From: Pseudodesulfovibrio portus
GTDB lineage: Bacteria > Desulfobacterota > Desulfovibrionia > Desulfovibrionales > Desulfovibrionaceae
Assembly: GCF_026000375.1 (NCBI RefSeq)
Contig: NZ_AP026708.1
Location: 374,501 to 438,500, forward strand
DNA length: 64,000 nucleotides
Direction of reading: 5' to 3'
Below the pieces are notes generated by a model. The model saw nothing but the letters and a program-made list of their open reading frames with translations, did no database searches and was not told where the DNA came from. Made by a program: the position numbers and the translations under genes. Shown one piece after another: positions 17,903 through 27,837 of the stretch. The stretch's first letter is position 1. Each line of letters opens with the position of its first letter.

Positions 17903-19561
17903 ATGATTTTCTCTCTTATCGCTGGCCTTGTGGGGGGCCTCGGACTTTTCCTGCTGGGCATGCGTCTGATGACCAAGGGGCTCAGGCTCGCGGCCGGAAA
18001 CGCCCTTCGCAATCTGCTCGGCAAGTGGACAAAAACACCGCTGAGGGGACTCATTTCGGGGTTCACCATCACCGCCCTGGTCCAGTCGTCCAGCGCCATC
18101 ACCGTGGCCGTCATCGGGTTCGTCAACGCCGGGCTCATGTCCATGCCCCAGTCCGTTGGCGTCATCTTCGGCTCCAACATCGGCACCACCGTGACCGGCT
18201 GGATCGTGGCCGCCGTAGGCGTCAACGTGAAGGTCAAGGCCCTGGCCCTGCCGCTCATCGGCGTGGGCGCGCTGCTGCGGCTGACCGGCGGCCAGACCCG
18301 GCGCACCCCGGTGGGCGACGCCCTGACCGGGTTCGGCATCTTCTTCCTCGGCATCGAGATTCTCCAGTCCACCTTCCAGGACCTCGGCACGGTCGTGGAC
18401 CTGGCCGCCTACAACATCGGCGGCATCCCCGGTATTCTGCTCTTCGTGGTCGTCGGCGCAGTCCTGACCCTGCTCATGCAGAGCTCCAGCGCGGCCATGG
18501 CCCTGATCCTGACAGCGACCATGTCCGGCATCCTGACCCTGGAAAGCGCGGCCGCAGCGGCCATCGGCACCAACATCGGCACCACGTCCACGGCCCTTCT
18601 GTCCGTGCTCGGGGCCACGCACAACGCCATCAAGGTGGCTGCGGCCCATATCATCTTCAACCTGGTCACCGGACTGGTGGCCCTGGTCGCCATCCGCCCG
18701 CTCCTGCTCATCGTGGCCTGGCTGACCGGATTCATCGACGGCAACGACACCGCAACGGCCATTGCCGTATTCCACACCCTGTTCAATATTCTCGGGGTCA
18801 TCATATTCCTGCCCTTCACCGACAGGCTGGTCGAATTCCTTGACCAGCACATCGGGCGCGAAGCAGCCATGCTCGGCAGGCCCCGCTACATCGACGACAA
18901 CGTGCTCAAAACTCCCTCACTGGCCATGGACGCCCTGTTCATGGAGCTGGGCCGTTTGGGCGAGATGGCGCGCCTCATGTGCCAGAAGGGACTGAACGCG
19001 GACTTCCGCCACAAGAATTTCTACCAGGACAAGGCGGCCTTCGAATCACTCTCCGCCGACATCCGCAGCTTCTGCGTCAAGATCCAGCGGCTCGACCTGC
19101 CCGAGCAGGCCGCGACAATGCTTCCCACGGCACTGCGCGTGAATCAGTATTTCAGGCGGACCGTGGATATAATGTCCGAAATGTACAAGCAGTTCGACAG
19201 GCCGGTCATGGGCCTGCCGGAACACACGCAACGACACGTTGATGCCTTCAAGCAGGAAATCCGTGACATCCTCAACGTGGCCCACACCCCCTGCTCGGTC
19301 GAGTTCGCCACCCTGCATAAACAGATGGGCCAACTGGACGACACCTACCACGCCCTCAAGGACGAACTGCTCAAGACGGGTGCCACCGGCGAACTCTCCC
19401 TGAATGACATGGTCGCCAACCTCGAATTCCACTCCCGCATGCGCGCCATGTGCGAAAAGGCCGTCAAAGGCACCACATTCTGGTCGCTTTTGCGCGACAT
19501 CGAACTGACCTGCGCCGCTGCCGACGCGGACAACGAATACTCGTGGAAACGGGAAGCCTAA
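17903..19561 (+). CDS. Na/Pi cotransporter family protein with PhoU-like tail
   Basis: This 552-residue protein is a sodium:phosphate symporter of the NptA/SLC34-like family. The membrane part (residues ~1-330) contains the two inverted QSSS motifs (ALVQSSSAITVAVIGFV near 60 and LLMQSSSAAMALIL near 195), each followed by a GTNIGTT/GSNIGTT block. Residues ~350-550 are a helical cytoplasmic domain of PhoU type. It probably imports phosphate, although some homologues act in export. CAGGAGCC precedes the start. The next gene follows after 29 bases. Confidence 0.9.
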   Translation: MIFSLIAGLVGGLGLFLLGMRLMTKGLRLAAGNALRNLLGKWTKTPLRGLISGFTITALVQSSSAITVAVIGFVNAGLMSMPQSVGVIFGSNIGTTVTGWIVAAVGVNVKVKALALPLIGVGALLRLTGGQTRRTPVGDALTGFGIFFLGIEILQSTFQDLGTVVDLAAYNIGGIPGILLFVVVGAVLTLLMQSSSAAMALILTATMSGILTLESAAAAAIGTNIGTTSTALLSVLGATHNAIKVAAAHIIFNLVTGLVALVAIRPLLLIVAWLTGFIDGNDTATAIAVFHTLFNILGVIIFLPFTDRLVEFLDQHIGREAAMLGRPRYIDDNVLKTPSLAMDALFMELGRLGEMARLMCQKGLNADFRHKNFYQDKAAFESLSADIRSFCVKIQRLDLPEQAATMLPTALRVNQYFRRTVDIMSEMYKQFDRPVMGLPEHTQRHVDAFKQEIRDILNVAHTPCSVEFATLHKQMGQLDDTYHALKDELLKTGATGELSLNDMVANLEFHSRMRAMCEKAVKGTTFWSLLRDIELTCAAADADNEYSWKREA

Positions 19562-19590
19562 CCTGATACCTTTCCCCCAGGAGAATCATA

Positions 19591-20637
19591 ATGAAAGACC
19601 GCCGCACCGCCCTCATTCTCATTGCCGCCGCCGTCATGTTCGCTGTCGGCGCATATATGCTCTTCATCAAATCCGCCGACGAATCCCCGGTCGTCCGGGG
19701 CGAGGTGGTCCGGCCCGTGGAACAGCCGCCCAAGGCCCCCGGCTGGGTGAACGGGAAAAAAGAGGTCAAGCCCGACTATTCCTCGTCCGACGCCGCGCCC
19801 AGGGACGCCACTCCGCCGCCGGTGACCGTCGAAGAGCAGGCAGAAGAGCCTCAGGTCGTGGAGGTCGCCGAGGACAAGGTGGTCACGTTCACCTTCGTCG
19901 AATCACTGGCCGACTTCCTGCTCTACCGCTTCCAGCCCAAAGGACCCCAGGGCAAGCCTGAAACCCTGGCCTCGCCCATGGGACTGAACAAATACTTCGG
20001 CCGCGAGCTGGACGGGTTCGCCGCTTCCGGCGACGACATCAGGACGGCCAGGAAGTCCATCCTGGATTACGCCTTCACCCCGGCCATGCTGGACACCCTC
20101 TACTCCTTGTACGCCGACCCGTTCATGATCCATCTCGTGGACACGGCCATGAACCAGGAGCGCGAGTACGTGGTGGGCGACGCCAAGGAACGGCGCACCC
20201 TGACCACGGAAGAGGTCAAGGCCATGCTGCGCCTCGACAGCCGCCGCATCGAACGCACCGCCGACCTGTTCCGGGCCATGGGCGCGAACCCGGAGATCAC
20301 GGACATGGCCGCACGCTACCGCCGCTCGGCCAAGGCGGTGGAGCGCGCCAATGAACAACTGCAGGACGCCATCGCCGCCGATGGGGACACCGCCAAGGCC
20401 GGTGAACGGCTCAAGGCCGCCATTCTCCAGCGGGAGCGGAACAAGGCCGAGATCATCACCACCCTCAAGCAGGTCTGCCATGCCTGTTCGGAGACCGAAC
20501 TCTTCTACCTCTCCCAATGGGCCTACCGCCGCGTGGTCAACGGAAACGAGGACACGTTGAAGAGCTTTACCAAGGCCGCCGAAATCCTCGACGACCTTGC
20601 CATCCGTTTCACGGACAAGGCCAGTCAACTCGAATAG
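19591..20637 (+). CDS. Uncharacterised membrane-anchored protein
   Basis: I do not recognise this 348-residue protein. It has one N-terminal helix (residues ~6-26, inside a signal-anchor context), then a Pro/Glu-rich linker (~30-95), then a helical domain (~100-345) with long amphipathic stretches (RRSAKAVERANEQLQDAIAA) that may form a coiled coil. It is therefore likely a periplasmic domain tethered to the inner membrane. A good ribosome binding site (CAGGAG) precedes the ATG. It follows the Na/Pi cotransporter gene by 29 bases and probably shares its mRNA. Confidence 0.75.
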   Translation: MKDRRTALILIAAAVMFAVGAYMLFIKSADESPVVRGEVVRPVEQPPKAPGWVNGKKEVKPDYSSSDAAPRDATPPPVTVEEQAEEPQVVEVAEDKVVTFTFVESLADFLLYRFQPKGPQGKPETLASPMGLNKYFGRELDGFAASGDDIRTARKSILDYAFTPAMLDTLYSLYADPFMIHLVDTAMNQEREYVVGDAKERRTLTTEEVKAMLRLDSRRIERTADLFRAMGANPEITDMAARYRRSAKAVERANEQLQDAIAADGDTAKAGERLKAAILQRERNKAEIITTLKQVCHACSETELFYLSQWAYRRVVNGNEDTLKSFTKAAEILDDLAIRFTDKASQLE

Positions 20638-20670
20638 ATGCTCACATGTGGTTGCCAGGCGTCTGCTTGA

Positions 20671-20685
20671 TGGTTATCATTCTCA
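20671..20685 (-). promoter_or_regulatory. Fur-like operator
   Basis: Read on the minus strand the site is TGAGAATGATAACCA, which matches 12 of 14 defined positions of the 7-1-7 Fur consensus (TGATAAT-n-ATTATCA). It lies 35 bases before the ATG of the MBL/rhodanese gene, where a promoter would be. A shorter copy of its core (TGGTTATCATT) recurs at 62755. Confidence 0.5.
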
Positions 20686-20719
20686 TTAAAACCAAAAGAG
20701 CGTCATTAAGGAGACCGAC

Positions 20720-22102
20720 ATGTATTTCAAACAGATCACCACTCCCGGACTCGGTTGTTTCTCCTATGTCATCGGCTGCCCCGCCGCCGGTGAAATGATC
20801 GTCGTAGACCCCAAGCGCGACGTTCAGGATTACCTCGATATATCCCGCGAGGAAGGCATGAAGATAGTGCACGTCATCGACACGCACGTGCACGCCGACC
20901 ACGTGTCCGGAGCCCAAGAACTCAAGTCCCATACCGGGGCCGACATCATGGTCTATGAGACCTCCCCGGTTTCGTACGAGTTCACCCCCCTCAAGGAAGG
21001 ACAGAAGCTGACCGTGGGCAACGCGGCCCTGGAGGTCCTGCACACCCCCGGACACACCCCTGACGCCCTGTCGCTCCTGGTCACGGACCTGACGCGCGGC
21101 GACGAGCCCTGGATGCTGCTCACGGGCGACGTCCTGTTCGTCAACGACATCGGCCGTCCCGACCTGGTGGGCGGGGCCAAGCTGGACGAGCAGATCCAGA
21201 ACCTCTGGAACACCCTGTACGTCAAATTCAAGCAATACCCGGACAGCCTGGAAGTCTTCCCGGCCCACGGCGCCGGTTCCCTGTGCGGACGCGGCATGAG
21301 CTCCAAACCCAGCTCCACCCTCGGGTTCGAGCGCCGCCACAACGCCATGCTCGGGTTCGACTCCTTCGAGGCCTTCCACCTGGCCATGAGCCAGGACTTC
21401 CCTGCCCGGCCCAAATCCTTCACCCACATCATCTCCACCAACGCGGGCGGCGCGCCGCTGCTGGAACGCTGCCCCATGGATCTGGCCATGGACCCTTACA
21501 AGTTCGAGGAAAAGATGCAGGACGGAGCCGTGGTCATCGACGTGCGAGACGCCGCAGCCTTTGCGGGCTATCACATCCCCGGCTCCCTGAACATCGGCTT
21601 CGAGGCGAGCCTGGCCAACTGGGTGGGCATGACCGTGGAGCCGGACGCCGACATCCTGCTGGTGGTCGATTCCAGGGACGATTACGACCGCATGCGCACG
21701 GAACTGCACCGGATCGGCTATGACCGCATCTACGGCTACCTGTCCGGCGGCATCCAGGCCTGGGTCTACAGCGGACGCCCCGTGGACCGGCTGACCGTGG
21801 ACTCCGCCCAGGACCTGCAGAACATTCAGGCCGAAGGCAAGCCGATCAGCCTGATCGACGTGCGCACCCCCGGCGAATGGTCCTCCGGCAGAATCCCCGG
21901 CGCGAAGCACGTCCCCCTGGCCGATATCCTGGCCGGGAAATACGACCTGGACGAAAACGCGCACCATCTTCTGTATTGCGCGGCCGGATACCGCTCCAAC
22001 ATTGCGGCATCCTACCTGCAGAAACACGGCTACTGGGACGTGCACAGCCTGGCGGGCGGCTATCAGGCCTGGAACCGCGCAGGCTATTCCACGGAACGAT
22101 AG
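20720..22102 (+). CDS. Metallo-beta-lactamase fold protein with two rhodanese domains (persulfide-dioxygenase-like)
   Basis: The N-terminal domain (residues ~1-250) has the glyoxalase-II-type metal motif THVHADH near residue 55, HTPGHTPDAL and the FPAHGAGSLCG block, as in ETHE1-like persulfide dioxygenases. Two rhodanese modules follow, at ~265-360 and ~370-460. The first lacks the active cysteine (the loop reads VVDSRDDY), while the second has it near residue 420 in LLYCAAGYRS. Such proteins oxidise glutathione- or other persulfides; in an anaerobe the true substrate and acceptor are uncertain. The gene sits behind a Fur-like box, with AAGGAG at the start codon, and appears monocistronic. 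Confidence 0.85.
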   Translation: MYFKQITTPGLGCFSYVIGCPAAGEMIVVDPKRDVQDYLDISREEGMKIVHVIDTHVHADHVSGAQELKSHTGADIMVYETSPVSYEFTPLKEGQKLTVGNAALEVLHTPGHTPDALSLLVTDLTRGDEPWMLLTGDVLFVNDIGRPDLVGGAKLDEQIQNLWNTLYVKFKQYPDSLEVFPAHGAGSLCGRGMSSKPSSTLGFERRHNAMLGFDSFEAFHLAMSQDFPARPKSFTHIISTNAGGAPLLERCPMDLAMDPYKFEEKMQDGAVVIDVRDAAAFAGYHIPGSLNIGFEASLANWVGMTVEPDADILLVVDSRDDYDRMRTELHRIGYDRIYGYLSGGIQAWVYSGRPVDRLTVDSAQDLQNIQAEGKPISLIDVRTPGEWSSGRIPGAKHVPLADILAGKYDLDENAHHLLYCAAGYRSNIAASYLQKHGYWDVHSLAGGYQAWNRAGYSTER

Positions 22103-22120
22103 CCCGTCGGCTGAGGCATC

Positions 22121-22145
22121 ACAGGCCCCGCAAGCCGGGGCCTGT
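22121..22145 (+). terminator. GC-rich hairpin after the MBL/rhodanese gene
   Basis: A 10-bp perfect stem (22121-22130 with 22136-22145, loop CAAGC) lies 18 bases after the stop codon. No T-tract follows, so it may be a weak terminator or an mRNA 3'-end stabiliser. Confidence 0.4.
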
Positions 22146-22177
22146 CGAAACCCGTATCGAGAACTCGAGGTGTGCCG

Positions 22178-22705
22178 ATGAGAAAAGCATGGCTGAGCGC
22201 CCTGATCCTGCTTTGCCTGGCCGGCTGCGGCCCCAACGACTGGCGAACCGCCAGCAGGGAGTCGGCCGGCATAGCGCCCGACCCGGCCCTGACGCCCGAG
22301 GCCGTGATCCATGTCTATTCCGCCCCGGCCTGGGGATGGCGGGGATGGTTCGCGGTGCACACCTGGATCGCGACGAAGAAAGCCGACGACGGCAGCTACA
22401 CCGTCTACGAGGTCATAGGCTGGCGGCAGAACCGGGGCTTGCCCGTGGTGCGCATTGAACGGGACGTGCCCGACCGCTACTGGTTCGGCGAACGGCCCAG
22501 GCTGTTGGCCGAATATCGAGGCCCCGCCGTCGAGCAGCTCGTCGAAAAAGTCGATCGGGCCGCAAAGTCCTACCCGTGGGGCGATACGTACAAGGCTTTC
22601 CCCGGGCCCAACAGCAACACGTTCACGGCCTGGGTACTGCAACAGATTCCCGAGCTCGACGTGAAATTGCCGTTTTCCGCCATCGGAAGCGGATTCGCAG
22701 GCTGA
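22178..22705 (+). CDS. DUF3750 family lipoprotein
   Basis: This 175-residue protein has a lipoprotein signal (LILLCLAGC, lipid-modified cysteine near residue 19) and matches the DUF3750 family of unknown function. Visible landmarks are the AWGWRGWFAVHTWIATKKA block, YEVIGWRQNRG and the GPNSNTFTAWVL segment, which is reminiscent of papain-like NlpC/LRAT active-site surroundings. ATG 22178 is preferred over a GTG two codons upstream because GAGG lies seven bases before it. A cell-envelope role is likely; the reaction is unknown. Confidence 0.75.
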   Translation: MRKAWLSALILLCLAGCGPNDWRTASRESAGIAPDPALTPEAVIHVYSAPAWGWRGWFAVHTWIATKKADDGSYTVYEVIGWRQNRGLPVVRIERDVPDRYWFGERPRLLAEYRGPAVEQLVEKVDRAAKSYPWGDTYKAFPGPNSNTFTAWVLQQIPELDVKLPFSAIGSGFAG

Positions 22706-22769
22706 GCATTTCCCCGCCGTCCTCCGCAGACAAATCTGCCCTGCCGCGACACGTTCTTCGCGTCAACGA

Positions 22770-22785
22770 TGTGAATAAAATCACA
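22770..22785. promoter_or_regulatory. CRP/FNR- or Rex-type operator upstream of por
   Basis: TGTGAATAAAATCACA is a perfect TGTGA-N6-TCACA palindrome. CRP/FNR-family regulators (HcpR in Desulfovibrio) bind such sites, and the redox regulator Rex uses a closely similar one. It is about 255 bases before the por start codon. Confidence 0.5.
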
Positions 22786-22877
22786 ATAAAAACAGACCGA
22801 TCACGGCGGCAATAATCGGTAAGCGGCAGAGTTTTTCCGGGGAACGGAAAGCAAAGGGGTTGACCCAGAGCACATAA

Positions 22878-26552
<3,675 letters not shown>

Positions 26553-26575
26553 CTCTGACGCACACAACCAAAAAC

Positions 26576-26607
26576 AAAAGGCCGGGAGTTCTCTCCCGGC
26601 CTTTTTT
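26576..26607 (+). terminator. Rho-independent terminator of por
   Basis: A 9-bp GC-rich stem (26580-26588 with 26593-26601, loop TTCT) is followed by TTTTTT. A near copy lies at 27485 on the other side of higBA. Confidence 0.92.
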
Positions 26608-26620
26608 GTGCATAATCAAA

Positions 26621-26642
26621 ATTGGTATGGTGTCCCACCAAT
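26621..26642. promoter_or_regulatory. Inverted repeat upstream of higBA
   Basis: ATTGGT (26621-26626) and ACCAAT (26637-26642) are inverted around a 10-base spacer between the por terminator and the higBA promoter. It may be a second operator; this is weak evidence. Confidence 0.25.
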
Positions 26643-26682
26643 TTCAAATCTCAAAATCGCCAAATTTTATCACCATATTCTG

Positions 26683-26711
26683 TTGACACGATATGGTAAA
26701 ATTACCATAGT
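26683..26711 (+). promoter_or_regulatory. higBA promoter and autoregulatory operator
   Basis: A perfect -35 box TTGACA (26683-26688) has a -10-like CATAGT 17 bases on (26706-26711). Between and over the -10 lies a perfect palindrome, TATGGTAA-AA-TTACCATA (26692-26709), the expected position for repression by the HigA antitoxin. Confidence 0.65.
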
Positions 26712-26717
26712 ATGCTC

Positions 26718-27077
26718 ATGAAAGACGTGGAATGGCTCGGAGACTCGCTGGAAAACCTGAAAACGTTTCCACGGCAGGTATGCGGTCCTGTCGGTTATGC
26801 GCTCCAAGCCGTTCAAAACGGGGAAAAGCCGCTTAACGCCAAACCGCTCAAGGGGAAAGGCGTCAGCGGTGTATTCGAGATCGTGCAACGCCATGACACA
26901 AACACGTTCCGCGCGGTCTACATAGCCAAATTGAAGAACGCGGTGTATGTATTGCATTGTTTTCAAAAGAAATCGAAGACCGGCAAACAGACGCAACCCA
27001 AGGACATGGACCTCATCAAACAACGCCTCAAGGAAGCCCGTGAACGGGACAAGGAAATTGAGGGGGAAAAACAATGA
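26718..27077 (+). CDS. higB: HigB-type RelE-superfamily toxin (Gp49-like)
   Basis: This 119-residue basic protein matches the phage-derived Gp49-like/HigB toxin family, mRNA-cleaving ribosome-dependent RNases of the RelE fold. The motifs VEWLGDSLENLKTFP, AKPLKG, VFEIVQRHDTNTFRAVYIAK and VYVLHCFQKKSKTG are typical. Toxin precedes antitoxin, the HigBA order. ATG 26718 is chosen on family similarity; an in-frame ATG lies two codons earlier. Neither has a Shine-Dalgarno sequence, and the promoter position suggests a leaderless mRNA. Base composition is lower in GC than its neighbours, in line with acquisition. Confidence 0.88.
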   Translation: MKDVEWLGDSLENLKTFPRQVCGPVGYALQAVQNGEKPLNAKPLKGKGVSGVFEIVQRHDTNTFRAVYIAKLKNAVYVLHCFQKKSKTGKQTQPKDMDLIKQRLKEARERDKEIEGEKQ

Positions 27078-27427
27078 ACAAGAAACGGATCACCAAAAGC
27101 TCCGGCAATGTCTTCGCGGACATGGGGCTTCCCGATGCCGAGGAAATGTCCCTCAAAGCACAACTCGTCATCAACCTGCAACGGCTGATGAAGCTGCATT
27201 CCCTGACCCAAAGGGAAGTGGCCGAACGTGTCGGGACCGACCAGCCTTCCATCTCCAAAATACTGCGCGGCAACCTCGATCTGGTGTCCGTCGAGAAACT
27301 GCTTGCCTGGCACTCCGCGCTCGACCAGGAAGTGGACATAACCATCAGGGACAAATTCTCGCGCCGGGCAAACCCCAAGAACAAGCAGGGAAAGGTTTCT
27401 GTACAAGCCTGCTTCTGCCCTGCGTAG
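27074..27427 (+). CDS. higA: HigA-type XRE antitoxin
   Basis: This 117-residue protein has an N-terminal segment typical of the HigA2 group (NVFADMGLPDAEEMSLKAQLV) and a helix-turn-helix domain (residues ~35-85, LTQREVAERVGTDQPSISKILRG). It should bind HigB and repress the shared promoter. It overlaps higB by the ATGA junction. The C-terminus (VSVQACFCPA) is unusual and lies in an inverted repeat (27408-27416 with 27446-27454), so the native end may have been altered. Confidence 0.88.
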   Translation: MNKKRITKSSGNVFADMGLPDAEEMSLKAQLVINLQRLMKLHSLTQREVAERVGTDQPSISKILRGNLDLVSVEKLLAWHSALDQEVDITIRDKFSRRANPKNKQGKVSVQACFCPA

Positions 27428-27484
27428 AGACATCGGGTGTAGCCTAGAAGCAGGACAGTGGCCCTCCTGAATCCGACTACATAA

Positions 27485-27517
27485 ACAGGCCGGGAGTCAT
27501 CTCCCGGCCTGTTTTTT
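27485..27517 (+). terminator. Rho-independent terminator of higBA
   Basis: A 12-bp perfect stem (27485-27496 with 27501-27512, loop TCAT) is followed by TTTTTG. Its core and downstream flank nearly repeat the por terminator at 26576. Confidence 0.9.
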
Positions 27518-27627
27518 GTGCACAATCGCGAACAAGCGCACATGCTTGCCACGAACCTGTGCGCCAGGTACATTTATAAAATGAATTCGGAGCGAATGCG
27601 CGTATTGATTGAAATTGACCGGGCACT

Positions 27628-27653
27628 AAAAAACCCCGCCATTTCTGACGGGG
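27628..27653 (-). terminator. Terminator of tRNA-Lys
   Basis: On the minus strand a 7-bp GC-rich stem (27647-27653 with 27634-27640) is followed by TTTTTT, starting 14 bases after the encoded CCA of the tRNA. Confidence 0.8.
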
Positions 27654-27666
27654 CTGATTTTTCGAG

Positions 27667-27742
27667 TGGTGGGTCACCAAGGAATCGAACCTTGAACCTC
27701 CGGATTAAGAGTCCGCTGCTCTGCCAATTGAGCTAGTGACCC
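27667..27742 (-). tRNA. tRNA-Lys (anticodon CTT)
   Basis: The minus-strand sequence folds as a cloverleaf with acceptor stem GGGTCAC/GTGACCC, discriminator A and encoded CCA. The D-arm is GCTC/GAGC, the anticodon loop CTCTTAA carries CTT, and the T-arm is CAAGG/CCTTG with loop TTCGATT. The outermost pair of the anticodon stem appears as G-G, a small deviation. It decodes AAG. Confidence 0.96.
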
Positions 27743-27776
27743 ACTCGGGCCGCACTTCCGTGCGACGGAGAGAATA

Positions 27777-27803
27777 ACTATAAGTCGGACCGGGAAAAGT
27801 CAA
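27777..27803 (-). promoter_or_regulatory. Candidate promoter of tRNA-Lys
   Basis: On the minus strand TTGACT (27803-27798) is followed by TATAGT (27782-27777) with a 15-base spacer, or by TAGTTA with 17. It lies about 35 bases before the tRNA. Confidence 0.5.
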
Positions 27804-27837
27804 CTATTAATTTTCACTTTTTTCCAACTGGATCAAA

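Noticed and set aside
20642-22642. A 666-codon open frame on the minus strand opposite the MBL/rhodanese gene
   Set aside because: It is a shadow frame: its composition mirrors the codon bias of the real gene, and it has no family motif.
27408-27454. An integron attC site next to higBA
   Set aside because: An inverted repeat is present, but the conserved GTTRRRY/RYYYAAC boxes are missing and no integrase gene is nearby.
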